NCBI GenBank assembly: GCA_016235025.1
Contig: JACRMV010000002.1
Location: 372,001 to 436,000, forward strand
Source: Rhodocyclales bacterium
GTDB taxonomy: Bacteria > Pseudomonadota > Gammaproteobacteria > Burkholderiales > Rhodocyclaceae
Length of the DNA: 64,000 nucleotides
Direction: 5' to 3'
Shown here: in pieces, positions 43,346 to 56,656 of the stretch
How positions within the stretch are numbered: the first letter of the stretch is position 1
How the letters are laid out: every line of letters begins with the position of its first letter
Notes under the pieces: model-generated
Told to the model about the DNA's origin: nothing
The model's database searches: none
The model's input: only the letters and a program-made list of their open reading frames with translations
Program-made: the position numbers and the translations under genes

Positions 43346-44734
43346 TCAGGCCGGAAGCCGAATCCCGAACGTCGTCACGCCGCTTTCCGAGCGGACGCGA
43401 ACCTCTCCGCCGTGCGCATGGGCGATGGAGCGCGTGATCGCCAGCCCGAGCCCGGCGCCTTCGCCGGAATGCTGTCGGGATGCATCCATCCGGTAGAAGC
43501 GATCAAACAGGCGCGGCAAGTGTTCCGGGGCAATGGTTTCCCCGGTGTTTGCCACCGTCAGGACGATGCCAGATGTTCCCCCGGCTTCCGCATGCACCGT
43601 TATCCGGCCGTTGTTCGGCGTGTGGCGTATCGCATTCGAGAGCAGATTGCCGATGGCTCTGCGCAGCATCAACCGGTCGCCGAAAACCGTGCCGCCGCCG
43701 GAGAAAGTCAGGCTCACGCTTTTTTCCTCGAGCAGGGCTTCGTAAAATTCGAACAGGCTGCTTACCTCGGCCGCCAGATCGACTTTCTCGCAATGGGGAA
43801 TGATCAGATCGTTGTCTGCTTTGGCGAGAAACAGCATGTCCGCGATCATCCTCGACAGACGCTCGAACTCTTCCACGTTGGAGCCCAGCACATTCTGGTA
43901 TTCCTTGATCGTCCGGGTTTTGCTCAGCGTTACCTGGGTTTGCGTCAGCAGATTGCTGACGGGCGTGCGCAGCTCGTGAGCCAGATCGGCGGAAAACTCG
44001 GAAAGCCGGCGGAAGGATTCTTCTAGTCGGGCCAGCATCGCGTTCAGGGCTTGGGCAACCTCGGCCAGTTCTGCGGGAAAGAGTACCGCCGGCAAGCGTT
44101 GATCGAGGTGGTTGGCGGTTATGTCAGCCACGCTGCAGTTGATGGCGCGTAGCGGCGCCAGCCCGCGCCGCGCCACCATCCAGCCGAGAAAGCCGCTCAG
44201 CAGTGCCGCCAGTCCCACCACCGTCCATAGCGTGGTTTTGAACGATTGCATGAAATGTTCGTGCTGGGTCAGGTCGGTGGACACCGCCACGACGGCCGGT
44301 GCGGCGCCTGCGATGCCGGTCGGCGTGCTGGTGGAAATCCCGCGATAGCGACGTTGCCCGGAATCAGTCCAGAGCATCGGGTGAAGTGAATTTTCACCGG
44401 CCCCTGTGCGCAGTTCCGGCGGAAACTGCACCCCCTCGGTCGAATACAGAACCTGCCCGTCCGGTTTCAGGACGATCACCGCCAAGCCGCGGTGTCCTGC
44501 CAGCATGTCGTCCAGTTGTTCCGGCAGCGCCTCGAGTTCCGCATCTGAGTGAACCTTCTCCAGGGGGTGACGGAGAAGTTCAAGCTCGCCGACGAGCATA
44601 TTCATATCCAGTTCTTCGAAATGACGCTCGACCAGCGCGCCGATCAGCAGGCCCAGCGAGAGCAGCACCGCGGTCGAGAGCGAGGCGAAGAGCAGCGTCA
44701 GCCGGAATGTGATCGATTTGCGTTCGATTGCCAT
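43346..44734 (-). CDS. Heavy-metal sensor histidine kinase (CusS/CopS-like)
   Basis: This inner-membrane sensor has 462 residues, two membrane helices (about residues 12-35 and 165-190) and a periplasmic loop of about 130 residues. A HAMP domain follows (RRGLAPLRAINCSVADITANHLDQRLP), then the H-box DLAHELRTPVSNLL, N-box NLLSNAIRHTPNN and G-box GEGAGLGLAITRSIAHAHGG. The order matches the CusS/IrlS/CopS heavy-metal group. Its ATG overlaps the regulator stop (TGATG). The neighbouring copK and the boxes described below point to copper or silver as signal. Confidence 0.9.
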   Translation of the reverse strand: MAIERKSITFRLTLLFASLSTAVLLSLGLLIGALVERHFEELDMNMLVGELELLRHPLEKVHSDAELEALPEQLDDMLAGHRGLAVIVLKPDGQVLYSTEGVQFPPELRTGAGENSLHPMLWTDSGQRRYRGISTSTPTGIAGAAPAVVAVSTDLTQHEHFMQSFKTTLWTVVGLAALLSGFLGWMVARRGLAPLRAINCSVADITANHLDQRLPAVLFPAELAEVAQALNAMLARLEESFRRLSEFSADLAHELRTPVSNLLTQTQVTLSKTRTIKEYQNVLGSNVEEFERLSRMIADMLFLAKADNDLIIPHCEKVDLAAEVSSLFEFYEALLEEKSVSLTFSGGGTVFGDRLMLRRAIGNLLSNAIRHTPNNGRITVHAEAGGTSGIVLTVANTGETIAPEHLPRLFDRFYRMDASRQHSGEGAGLGLAITRSIAHAHGGEVRVRSESGVTTFGIRLPA

Positions 44735-45411
44735 CACGCGGTCGTCTCCAGCACATAGCCCATGCCGCGGATCGTATGGATCAATTTCGGCTCGAAACCG
44801 TCATCCACTTTGGCCCGCAGGCGCCGGATCGCGACCTCGATGACGTTGGTATCGCTGTCGAAGTTCATGTCCCACACCTGGGAGGCGATCAGCGAGCGTG
44901 GCAGAACCTCGCCCTGCCGGCGCAACAAAAGCTCAAGCAGCGCGAACTCCTTTGATGTCAGGTCGATCCGCTTGCCAGAACGGGCTGCGCGGCGGCGCAG
45001 CAGGTCGAGCTCGAGATCGGCCGCACGCAGCAGATCGGGTTCCTTGGCCTTGCCGCCACGCCGGAGCAGGGTGCGAACGCGGGCCAGCAGTTCGGAAAAA
45101 GCGAAAGGCTTCAGCAGATAGTCATCGGCCCCGAGTTCCAGCCCCTTGACCCGGTCGTCGACATCGTCGCGGGCCGTCAGGAACAGCACCGGCATTTCCT
45201 TGCCGGCCCGACGGATGCCTTGCAGCACCTGCCAGCCGTCGATACCCGGCAGCATCACGTCCAGAATCGCCAGGTCGTAGGCCTCGGTCAGCGCGCAGTG
45301 GAGACCATCTTCGCCATCCCGCGCCAGATCGACGACAAAACCGGCTTCCATCAAGCCCTGTTTCAGGTATTTCCCTGTCTTCAGTTCATCCTCAACGACC
45401 AGAATTTTCAT
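44734..45411 (-). CDS. Heavy-metal response regulator (CusR/CopR-like)
   Basis: This OmpR-family regulator has 225 residues from the ATG at 45411, preceded by AGGAGG. The receiver domain has LVVEDE, the phosphorylated Asp in [40 protein letters not shown]; the C-terminal winged helix has [53 protein letters not shown] and [11 protein letters not shown]. The [12 protein letters not shown] sequence is the CusR/CopR/CzcR signature. It probably binds the TTACA-N4-TGTAA boxes found in the region. Confidence 0.92.
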   Translation of the reverse strand: MKILVVEDELKTGKYLKQGLMEAGFVVDLARDGEDGLHCALTEAYDLAILDVMLPGIDGWQVLQGIRRAGKEMPVLFLTARDDVDDRVKGLELGADDYLLKPFAFSELLARVRTLLRRGGKAKEPDLLRAADLELDLLRRRAARSGKRIDLTSKEFALLELLLRRQGEVLPRSLIASQVWDMNFDSDTNVIEVAIRRLRAKVDDGFEPKLIHTIRGMGYVLETTA

Positions 45412-45482
45412 GCGTACCTCCTGTGCGGCGTCAATTGCATTCCGCGCCATTCTGCCTTTGGTTTTGGTGGCCGTTCGAAACC

Positions 45483-45498
45483 TTACACAAATGTAATC
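45483..45498 (+). promoter_or_regulatory. Metal-response box 1 (copRS/copK intergenic)
   Basis: TTACA-CAAA-TGTAATC, a dyad with a 4-base spacer, in the gap between the regulator and copK. GGTCA follows 3 bases later. It may serve the regulator operon on the minus strand as well as copK. Confidence 0.7.
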
Positions 45499-45554
45499 GG
45501 TGGTCAGTGTTCCGTAAGCTGCCTTCCAATCGCCGCTCTGCGTGACAAATTCAT

Positions 45555-45570
45555 GACAATAAATGTAATC
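45555..45570 (+). promoter_or_regulatory. Metal-response box 2 (upstream of copK)
   Basis: GACAA-TAAA-TGTAATC, with a good right half and a weaker left half. GGGTCA follows, then CTGTAAGG about 18 bases on, a layout shared with boxes 1 and 4. It is about 107 bases upstream of the copK start. Confidence 0.65.
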
Positions 45571-45676
45571 GTCGGGTCACCCTGCTGTAAGGAACAGATT
45601 TCTAACATGACCAGCAACCGGGAAACGCAACATTCCCGGCCGACCCATTCCATTCTCGTGACACAAGGAGTCAATG

Positions 45677-45952
45677 ATGAAAAAATTGCTGATCGCTTCC
45701 ATATTCGCCGTCGTATCCGTTTCGGCGCTCGCTGTTGATGCCTCGCAGATAGAAAAATCCATTCCACTCAAGGATGGCTCCACAGTCTATATCTTCAAGG
45801 ACGGAAAAATGGGGATGGAAGACCCCTACGGCCGAGCTGTTCCCATGAAAGAAGACCGGGTCATGGAAACCAAGGATGGCCGGAAAATCATGATGCATGG
45901 CAACGAGGTCATGCGTCTTGACAACATTCTGCACGAGGGTCACCGGGGCTAG
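45677..45952 (+). CDS. copK: CopK-like periplasmic copper-binding protein
   Basis: The precursor has about 91 residues, with a signal peptide ending near ALA-VDA. The mature part (QIEKSIPLKDGSTVYIFKDGKMGMEDPYGRAVPMKEDRVMETKDGRKIMMHGNEVMRLD) matches CopK of Cupriavidus metallidurans, a methionine-rich protein that binds Cu(I) and Cu(II). The methionines in KMGME, VMETKDG and KIMMHGNEV are kept. AAGGAG lies 6 bases before the second of two adjacent ATGs (45677). The gene is alone between two boxes and a terminator. Confidence 0.9.
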   Translation: MKKLLIASIFAVVSVSALAVDASQIEKSIPLKDGSTVYIFKDGKMGMEDPYGRAVPMKEDRVMETKDGRKIMMHGNEVMRLDNILHEGHRG

Positions 45953-45976
45953 CCGGCGCCATTTCTTACCGAAGTG

Positions 45977-46003
45977 TCGGCCCCGTGTGGGCCGATTTTC
46001 TTT
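45977..46003 (+). terminator. Intrinsic terminator after copK
   Basis: TCGGCCC, loop CGTGT, GGGCCGA, then TTTTCTTT. It is 24 bases after the copK stop and separates copK from the cytochrome gene. Confidence 0.85.
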
Positions 46004-46050
46004 ATGTGATCAAGCGCCTTGCAATCGTTGATTTGTTTCCCTGCTGTTTA

Positions 46051-46066
46051 TCGCAGAAATGTAATC
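46051..46066 (+). promoter_or_regulatory. Metal-response box 3 (upstream of cytochrome c gene)
   Basis: TCGCA-GAAA-TGTAATC: the right half AAATGTAATC is kept exactly, the left half is poor. It lies 73 bases before the ATG of the cytochrome gene. Confidence 0.5.
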
Positions 46067-46138
46067 CAGCCGCCAGTTCCAGGTCAGGTGCCGTGGCGGA
46101 AAATCTTCCTATTACAATCCGCCGGATATCCACCCCTC

Positions 46139-46777
46139 ATGAAAAAAACTCTTCTCGGCGCGCTTGGTCTCGTCGCCCTGAGTGCGGTCGCCGCCGCCGG
46201 CATCATTCAGGCCGGCGCCCTTGATTTCGCCGCCGACGAACCCCATTCGGAGTTCGTTTACGGGCTGACTACTTGGGCTCGCGAGCAGTCGATTGCCCGG
46301 GCCGTCATCGACTCCGATCTCGTTCTGCCTCAGGACTTGTCCGCCCCGGAGAGAGTCCGCCGCGGAGCCGGGAACTACGATGCCATGTGCTCTCAGTGCC
46401 ATCTTTCGCCCGACGTCGAGGATTCGGAAATCCGCAAGGGCCTCTATCCGGTTCCCCCAAACTTGACCGGGAAGACGGTCGCCTCGAACCCCGCGCGCCG
46501 GTTCTGGGTCATCAAACATGGTATCAAGGGGTCTGGCATGCCCGCTTGGTCGAAGGGCGGCATGGAGGACGGCGCGATCTGGGACATGGTTGCTTTTCTG
46601 AAAATCCTGCCCGGTCTTTCCTCCGAGGCTTACCGAGCCCAGGTGGAAGTAAGCGACGGCCATTCCCATACTGGGGCAGGTAGTCACGATGAATCCGGCC
46701 AACCGCTCGGAGTCGCAACGCAACGGTCTGACCACTTGCACGACCATTCCCATAAAGGGCACATCCATGAACACTGA
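46139..46777 (+). CDS. Membrane-anchored or secreted c-type cytochrome with His-rich tail
   Basis: The protein has 212 residues with an N-terminal signal or anchor (LLGALGLVALSAVAAAGIIQAGAL). One heme site, MCSQCH (Cys84, Cys87, His88), and a distal ligand in GSGMPAWS mark a class I cytochrome c. The last 45 residues are rich in histidine (DGHSHTGAGSH, DHLHDHSHKGHIHEH), which suggests metal binding. Such cytochromes occur in copper-resistance loci; the electron partner is unknown. The ATG at 46139 is chosen because the signal peptide starts there. Confidence 0.82.
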   Translation: MKKTLLGALGLVALSAVAAAGIIQAGALDFAADEPHSEFVYGLTTWAREQSIARAVIDSDLVLPQDLSAPERVRRGAGNYDAMCSQCHLSPDVEDSEIRKGLYPVPPNLTGKTVASNPARRFWVIKHGIKGSGMPAWSKGGMEDGAIWDMVAFLKILPGLSSEAYRAQVEVSDGHSHTGAGSHDESGQPLGVATQRSDHLHDHSHKGHIHEH

Positions 46778-46792
46778 TCGCCCTGAGCAGGA

Positions 46793-46808
46793 TTACAAAA
46801 ATGTAATG
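46793..46808 (+). promoter_or_regulatory. Metal-response box 4 (before DUF411-cus-atp operon)
   Basis: TTACA-AAAA-TGTAATG is a perfect TTACA/TGTAA dyad. GGGTCA follows 3 bases later and CCGTAGGG about 20 bases on, as in boxes 1 and 2. It lies 40 bases upstream of the DUF411 gene, the first gene of the long cus-atp operon, and just after the cytochrome stop. Confidence 0.75.
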
Positions 46809-46847
46809 TCTGGGTCAGTCTCCCGTAGGGAAGGCCTCGTTAAATTG

Positions 46848-47324
46848 ATGACATCCGAAACAATTGGACAAACCATCGTGACGATCCTGAAAACCACATT
46901 ACGCTCCCTGCTGCTCGCCTCACTGATTGGCGTCGGCGCGGCCTCGGCCCAGTCTGCCGTCCGCGTCGAGGTGTTCAAGAGTCCCTACTGTGGCTGTTGC
47001 GGGAAATGGGTGGAGCACATGCGCCAAGCGGGTTTCGTGGTCAGTACCCACGAAGTGAATGACGTGCCAGCGGCTCGCAAACAGCTTGGCATGCCCGAAC
47101 GCTACGGTTCCTGCCACACCGCCAAGGTTGGTGGCTATGTTATCGAGGGTCACGTGCCGGCGAGCGACGTCAAACGTCTTCTGGCTGAAAAACCCCAAGC
47201 GGTCGGTCTGGCTGTTCCGTCGATGCCGCCTGGGTCGCCGGGCATGGAAAGCGCCAGGCCCGTACCCTACCAAACACTGCTGGTCCGAACTGACGGCACA
47301 ACCCAAGTCTTCGTCCAACATTAA
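46848..47324 (+). CDS. DUF411 metal-binding periplasmic protein
   Basis: The mature domain (VRVEVFKSPYCGCCGKWVEHMRQAGFVVSTHEVNDVPAARKQLGMPERYGSCHTAKVGGYVIEGHVPASDVKRLLAEKP) is a DUF411 domain, found with copper-resistance genes and thought to bind metal through CGCCG and SCHT. A signal peptide (LRSLLLASLIGVGAASAQS) precedes it. The ATG at 46848 gives 158 residues; a GTG at 46878 would begin right at the signal peptide and is an alternative. The stop is 23 bases before cusC, so it leads that operon. Confidence 0.82.
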   Translation: MTSETIGQTIVTILKTTLRSLLLASLIGVGAASAQSAVRVEVFKSPYCGCCGKWVEHMRQAGFVVSTHEVNDVPAARKQLGMPERYGSCHTAKVGGYVIEGHVPASDVKRLLAEKPQAVGLAVPSMPPGSPGMESARPVPYQTLLVRTDGTTQVFVQH

Positions 47325-47347
47325 TCTGCATTTCCATTGGAGGTTGT

Positions 47348-48622
47348 ATGCGAGGAGTTATTCCCGCGCAAGCGGTTGCCTTGGTGCTGGCTCTCGGCAT
47401 GGCACCCCCGGTGCTGGCGCAGGAAGGCGAGTTGGGCAAGACCGTCGAAAGCCTCCTCGACTACGCCAAAGCACGAAATCCGGAGTACGCCGCCATGCGC
47501 CTGGAAACCGAAGCGGCCCGCGAGCGCGTCTATCCGGCCGGTGCACTGCCCGATCCGGTGTTGCGTACCGAACTACAGAACGTCACCAATTTCGGCTCGG
47601 ATGCCAGCCCCAATCTGCTGCCAAGCCGCGTCGGCAGCACCAAGTACACGCTGATGCAGCCGCTGCCGTTCTGGGGCAAGCGCGACCTCAAGCGCGAAGT
47701 GGCGGAAGCCGAAGCCGAAGTGGCGCAGGGTAAGGCCGGCGTTACTTGGACCGAACAGGCGGCCCGCATCAAGACGGCCTATGCCCAATATTTCGCCGTG
47801 GCACGACTGATCCGTCTGACCAAGGAGGTCATCGACCTGATCGACCGGCTCGAGGGCATCTCCCAGGTGCGCTATGCCAACGGACTGGTACCGCAGCAGG
47901 ACGCGATCCGCGCCCAGGTGGAACGCACCGCAATGCGAAGCGAGCTGATCCAGATGGAGACCGAGCATCACCATGCGCGCTCCCGTCTCAACGCCCTGCT
48001 GTCGCGTCCTGCCCAATCACCGCTGGCCGATCCGGAACGCCTGCGGCCTATTCCTTCAGCCGCCAAGCTCGATTTCGTGGTGCTCGAAGATCGCCTGCGC
48101 AACAAGAATCCGCAGCTCTTTGCTGACGAGGCCCGGATTCGCGCGGCGGAAAAGAACCGCGACCTGACCTACCGCAACCGCTACCCGGACTTTGTGGTCG
48201 GCGTCTCGCCGGTCCAGATGCGCAACCGCGTTAATGAGTGGATGCTGATGTTGGAATTCAACATCCCGCTGCAACAGGAAAGCCGTCGCAGCCAGGAGCG
48301 CGAAGCCGAGAAAATGATAGACGTGACCCGCGCCCGCAAGGAATTGTCCGCCAACCAGCTGCTGGCCGACCTCTCCGAGAACCTTGCGGGCGCCGATGCG
48401 GCGCGCCACATCGAGATGCTGACGCAAACGAGCCTGCTGCCGCAGGCCGAACTCACCTTCCGGGCGGCACTCGCGAGCTACGAGACCGGCAAGGTGGACT
48501 TTGCCACCCTGCTCGACGCGGAACGTCAGGTACTCAAGGCAAAACAGGACATCGTCAAGGCACAGGCCGAGCAGCAGGCACGCCTGGCGGACATCGAACG
48601 ACTCATCGGGGAAGATATATGA
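47348..48622 (+). CDS. cusC: Outer-membrane efflux protein of the Cus system
   Basis: This TolC-family outer-membrane channel has 424 residues and a signal peptide (MRGVIPAQAVALVLALGMAPPVLA). The family regions are the LDYAKARNPEYAAMRLETEAARERVYPAGALPDPVL start, MQPLPFWGKRDLKREVAEAEAEVAQ, and RARKELSANQLLADLSENLAGADAARHIEMLTQTSLLPQAELTFRAALASYETGKVDFATLLDAERQVL. The class is CusC/CzcC-like. No lipobox is evident. A GGAGG site is 4-5 bases before the ATG. It overlaps cusB by 4 bases. Confidence 0.88.
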   Translation: MRGVIPAQAVALVLALGMAPPVLAQEGELGKTVESLLDYAKARNPEYAAMRLETEAARERVYPAGALPDPVLRTELQNVTNFGSDASPNLLPSRVGSTKYTLMQPLPFWGKRDLKREVAEAEAEVAQGKAGVTWTEQAARIKTAYAQYFAVARLIRLTKEVIDLIDRLEGISQVRYANGLVPQQDAIRAQVERTAMRSELIQMETEHHHARSRLNALLSRPAQSPLADPERLRPIPSAAKLDFVVLEDRLRNKNPQLFADEARIRAAEKNRDLTYRNRYPDFVVGVSPVQMRNRVNEWMLMLEFNIPLQQESRRSQEREAEKMIDVTRARKELSANQLLADLSENLAGADAARHIEMLTQTSLLPQAELTFRAALASYETGKVDFATLLDAERQVLKAKQDIVKAQAEQQARLADIERLIGEDI

Positions 48623-50244
48623 AACAGGGAACGGGTGTCGTGGTCGCCGCCACAATGGCGGTATTGGCGGCCGGCGGGGGCTACTGGATTGGATCGCGCG
48701 GTAGCGAACACGGCGCCGCCCCGGCCACCCAACCGGCAGTCGTCGCGTCCGCCGGCGTCAAGAAAGAACGCAAGCTGCTCTACTACCGCAACTCGATGGG
48801 CTTGCCCGACACCTCGCCGACACCGAAAAAAGACCCGATGGGAATGGACTACACCCCTGTCTTCGAGGGCGAAGATGGGGATGGAGGCGACGAGTCCACC
48901 GCCAACCAGATCAGGATCGGCACCGAAAAGATACAGAAACTCGGGGTCAGGACCGAGGCAGCCAGTCTGCGCGTACTGGACCGGATCGTCCGCGCCTCCG
49001 GCCGCATCGAGCCGGACGAGCGCCGCATCTATGCCATCTCGCCCAAGTTCGAAGGCTATGTCGAGCGCCTGTATGTCAACGCGACGGGGCAGCCGGTGGG
49101 CAAGGGGCAGCCGCTGTTCGAGGTCTACAGCCCCGAACTCGTCTCCGCCCAGCGTGAATATGCCATCGCTGCCCAAGGCGTGCAGTCGCTCAAGGACGCG
49201 GACGGCGAGGCGCAAGCCAGCATGCGCCAGCTTGCCGATTCGAGTCTGATGCGCCTGAAAAACTGGGACATCTCCGCAGATCAGGTCAAGGCCCTCGCCA
49301 AATCCGGTGAGGCGAAACGAACCATGACCTTTCGCTCCCCGGTGTCCGGCATCGTCACCGAGAAAAAGGCCCTGCAGGGGATGCGCTTCATGCCCGGCGA
49401 AGCGCTCTACCAGGTTGCCGACCTGTCCTCCGTCTGGGTTCTCGCCGACGTTTTCGAACAGGACATCGGCCTGGTGAACGTCGGCGCTGGTGCCACGGTG
49501 AAAATCAACGCCTATCCGGACAAGAGCTTCAAGGGCCGTATTGCCTATGTCTATCCGACGCTGAACGCCCAGACCCGCACGGTGCCGGTTCGCGTGGAGC
49601 TTGCCAATCCCGGCCTGTTGCTCAAACCCGCCATGTTCGCCCAGGTGGAGCTATCGGTATCCGCCAAGGGCACGATGGTGACTGTGCCGGTTTCCGCCGT
49701 AATCGACAGCGGTACGCGCCAGATTGTCCTGATCCGGCAAGGCGAAGGTCGCTTCGAGCCGCGCGCGGTGAGGCTTGGCGCCCGCAGCGATACACACGTT
49801 GAAGTCATCGAGGGGGTGAAGGACGGCGAACAGGTGGTGGTTGCCGCCAACTTCCTCATCGATGCCGAAAGCAATCTAAAGGCGGCGATCGGCGGTTTCG
49901 GTCATGCCAGCCATGGGGCGTCGCCGCCCAAGGTGGAAAGCGCCGGGGCAGCGGGCAAGAGCACGAGCCACAAGGCGGAAGGTACGGTAGGCAGCATCGA
50001 CGCGAAAGCTGGCACGGTCAGCCTCAATCACGGCCCGGTGGATAGTCTGCGGTGGCCGGCCATGACTATGGAGTTCAAAGTGGCCAACGAGTCCTTGTTG
50101 CAGGAACTGACGCTCGGCGCGAACGTGACCTTCGAGTTTGTCGAGCGGCAGCCGGGGGAGTGGGTCATCACCGGCATCAAACCTGTGGTGGGCAAGGGCG
50201 GCAGCCGTTCGTCCCCCGTCACCAATTCCCACGCCAGCCACTGA
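48619..50244 (+). CDS. cusB: CusB-type membrane-fusion protein with fused C-terminal CusF domain
   Basis: This periplasmic adaptor has 541 residues. After an N-terminal anchor, residues about 50-82 (YYRNSMGLPDTSPTPKKDPMGMDYTPVFEGE) form the methionine-containing metal-binding motif of CusB. The fusion-protein core follows (RIEPDERRIYAISPKFEGYVERLYVNATGQPVGKGQPLFEVYSPEL; FRSPVSGIVTEKKALQGMRFMPGEALYQVADLSSVWVLADVFE). The last 70 residues (GTVGSIDAKAGTVSLNHGPVDSLRWPAMTMEFKV) are a CusF domain with the Trp-Met-Met copper site. Chaperone and adaptor are thus one protein. Confidence 0.93.
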   Translation: MKQGTGVVVAATMAVLAAGGGYWIGSRGSEHGAAPATQPAVVASAGVKKERKLLYYRNSMGLPDTSPTPKKDPMGMDYTPVFEGEDGDGGDESTANQIRIGTEKIQKLGVRTEAASLRVLDRIVRASGRIEPDERRIYAISPKFEGYVERLYVNATGQPVGKGQPLFEVYSPELVSAQREYAIAAQGVQSLKDADGEAQASMRQLADSSLMRLKNWDISADQVKALAKSGEAKRTMTFRSPVSGIVTEKKALQGMRFMPGEALYQVADLSSVWVLADVFEQDIGLVNVGAGATVKINAYPDKSFKGRIAYVYPTLNAQTRTVPVRVELANPGLLLKPAMFAQVELSVSAKGTMVTVPVSAVIDSGTRQIVLIRQGEGRFEPRAVRLGARSDTHVEVIEGVKDGEQVVVAANFLIDAESNLKAAIGGFGHASHGASPPKVESAGAAGKSTSHKAEGTVGSIDAKAGTVSLNHGPVDSLRWPAMTMEFKVANESLLQELTLGANVTFEFVERQPGEWVITGIKPVVGKGGSRSSPVTNSHASH

Positions 50245-50254
50245 CGGAGGCACC

Positions 50255-55315
<5,061 letters not shown>

Positions 55316-55319
<4 letters not shown>

Positions 55320-55597
55320 ACGATCAGCACGACAACCACGAAAAACTCGAAGCGCAGGTCGACAAAGCGGCCAGGCGCCTGGAACGAGCCGAGAAGGAGC
55401 GCCCCACGTTGCTGGCGCAAACCGCCTATGTCGGCGTTCTCGGCCTGCTGTTCGTGCTGCCGGTGATCGGTGGCGCCTACCTGGGCCGTTGGATCGACGG
55501 ACTGTTCGAAGGCTATTCGATGCGCTGGACCCTGAGCCTGATCTTTCTCGGCATCGTCATCGGAGCCGTCAACGTCTATTACTTCATACGGGAATAG
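55316..55597 (+). CDS. atpQ: AtpI-like accessory membrane protein AtpQ
   Basis: The protein has 93 residues from the ATG at 55316, with a charged N-terminal helix (HEKLEAQVDKAARRLERAEKERP) and two membrane helices (VGVLGLLFVLPVIGGAYLGRWIDG and LSLIFLGIVIGAVNVYYFI). The GxxLGxWID motif is typical of the AtpI/AtpQ group, thought to help assemble or load the c ring. In N-ATPase operons it is normally followed by atpR, which is absent here. Confidence 0.85.
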
Positions 55598-55602
55598 GAG
55601 TC

Positions 55603-55683
55603 ATGTACCCCCACGCTCACATTCGTTCGCTGCCCCCCGAGAGGGCGCATGCCCCCTTCGGGGCGGCCCTTCAGGAGGCATGA
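55603..55683 (+). other. Position of atpR, occupied by a 26-codon frame over a GC-rich repeat
   Basis: Between atpQ and atpB, where N-ATPase operons carry atpR (about 90-100 codons), there are only 89 bases. A 26-codon frame from ATG 55603, with GGAG just before it, runs through a repeat-like sequence (GCTGCCCCCCGAGAGGGCG, ATGCCCCCTTCGGGGCGGCCC, 55629-55669) of the kind found between genes in betaproteobacteria. The peptide (MYPHAHIRSLPPERAHAPFG and on) has no known match and is probably not functional. Confidence 0.6.
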
Positions 55684-55686
55684 GCC

Positions 55687-56376
55687 ATGGCCAGTTCGAG
55701 CAGCTTCATCACCGAGGTCTTTCGCATCGGCCCGCTCACCATCACCAACACGGTGGTGGTGACCTGGGGAATCATGCTGGTCTTGACGGCAGCGGCATGG
55801 GCAGCAACCCGGCACTTGGGCCTCAGTCCGGGGCGGTGGCAGGTAATGGTCGAAGGTATCGTCGCCGCCATCGAGGAAGCCATCCGCGCCGTGCTGCCCG
55901 ACCACTACCGGCAGGTCATGCCCTTCATTGCCACCCTGTGGATATTCATCGTCGTCGCCAACCTGGTCAGCCTGATTCCAGGACTGCGTTCGCCGACCGG
56001 GGATTTGTCGCTGACGGCGGGTCTGGCCATCCTGGTGTTCCTCGCCGTCCACTGGTACGGCATCCGCAGCCATGGCTTGAAGAGTTACCTGCGCCACTAT
56101 TTGCAGCCCAACCCGATCCTGCTGCCGTTTCACCTTATTAGCGAAATTACCCGTACCGTGGCGCTGGCGGTGCGCCTGTTCGGCAACATCTTCAGTCTGC
56201 AGATGGCGGCGCTGCTGGTGCTGCTGGTGGCGGGTTTCCTGGCGCCGGTGCCGGTGCTGATGCTGCACATCATCGAGGCCCTGGTGCAGGCCTATATTTT
56301 CGGCATGCTGACACTGATCTACGTCGCCGGCGCCATCCAGTCGCAGCAACTCAAACACAATCAGAAAAAGGAGTGA
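55687..56376 (+). CDS. atpB: N-type ATPase subunit a
   Basis: This membrane subunit has 229 residues and five or six helices. The essential arginine is Arg163 in VALAVRLFGNIFSLQ, and the last helix EALVQAYIFGMLTLIYVAGAIQSQ matches subunit a. It forms the ion channel with the c ring. An AGGAG site lies 10 bases upstream. It is followed by atpE after 3 bases. Confidence 0.94.
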   Translation: MASSSSFITEVFRIGPLTITNTVVVTWGIMLVLTAAAWAATRHLGLSPGRWQVMVEGIVAAIEEAIRAVLPDHYRQVMPFIATLWIFIVVANLVSLIPGLRSPTGDLSLTAGLAILVFLAVHWYGIRSHGLKSYLRHYLQPNPILLPFHLISEITRTVALAVRLFGNIFSLQMAALLVLLVAGFLAPVPVLMLHIIEALVQAYIFGMLTLIYVAGAIQSQQLKHNQKKE

Positions 56377-56379
56377 CCC

Positions 56380-56646
56380 ATGAATGACATAACCTTGTTT
56401 ATCACCGCATCGACTGTCGTCGCCGCCTTGGCGGTGGCGATTGGCGTTTTCTTGCCGGCCCTCGCCATGGGCCGCGCCATCAGCCAGGCGCTGGATGCCC
56501 TGGCGCGGCAACCAGAGGCGGAAAAGGCGATCACGCGAACCCTGTTCATCGGTCTGGCGATGATCGAGTCGCTCGCGATCTACGTGCTGGTGGTGGTGCT
56601 GATCATCCTGTTCCGCAACCCCCTGCTCGAATACCTCCTGAAGTAG
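56380..56646 (+). CDS. atpE: N-type ATPase subunit c
   Basis: The protein has 88 residues and two helices joined by the polar loop ARQPEA. The carboxylate is Glu63 in MIESLAIYV, with Ser64 and Tyr68 as in sodium-type rings. The first helix has Met30 where sodium-binding rings have Gln32, and Leu65 replaces Thr. This mix suggests proton coupling. An N-terminal PALAMGRAISQALDALARQPEA resembles the proton-specific N-ATPase of Burkholderia. Confidence 0.93.
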   Translation: MNDITLFITASTVVAALAVAIGVFLPALAMGRAISQALDALARQPEAEKAITRTLFIGLAMIESLAIYVLVVVLIILFRNPLLEYLLK

Positions 56647-56656
56647 CGAGCCGACC

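Noticed and set aside
55603-55683. A 26-residue replacement for AtpR
   Set aside because: The frame lies over a GC-rich palindromic repeat, has no membrane segment, and is far shorter than AtpR.
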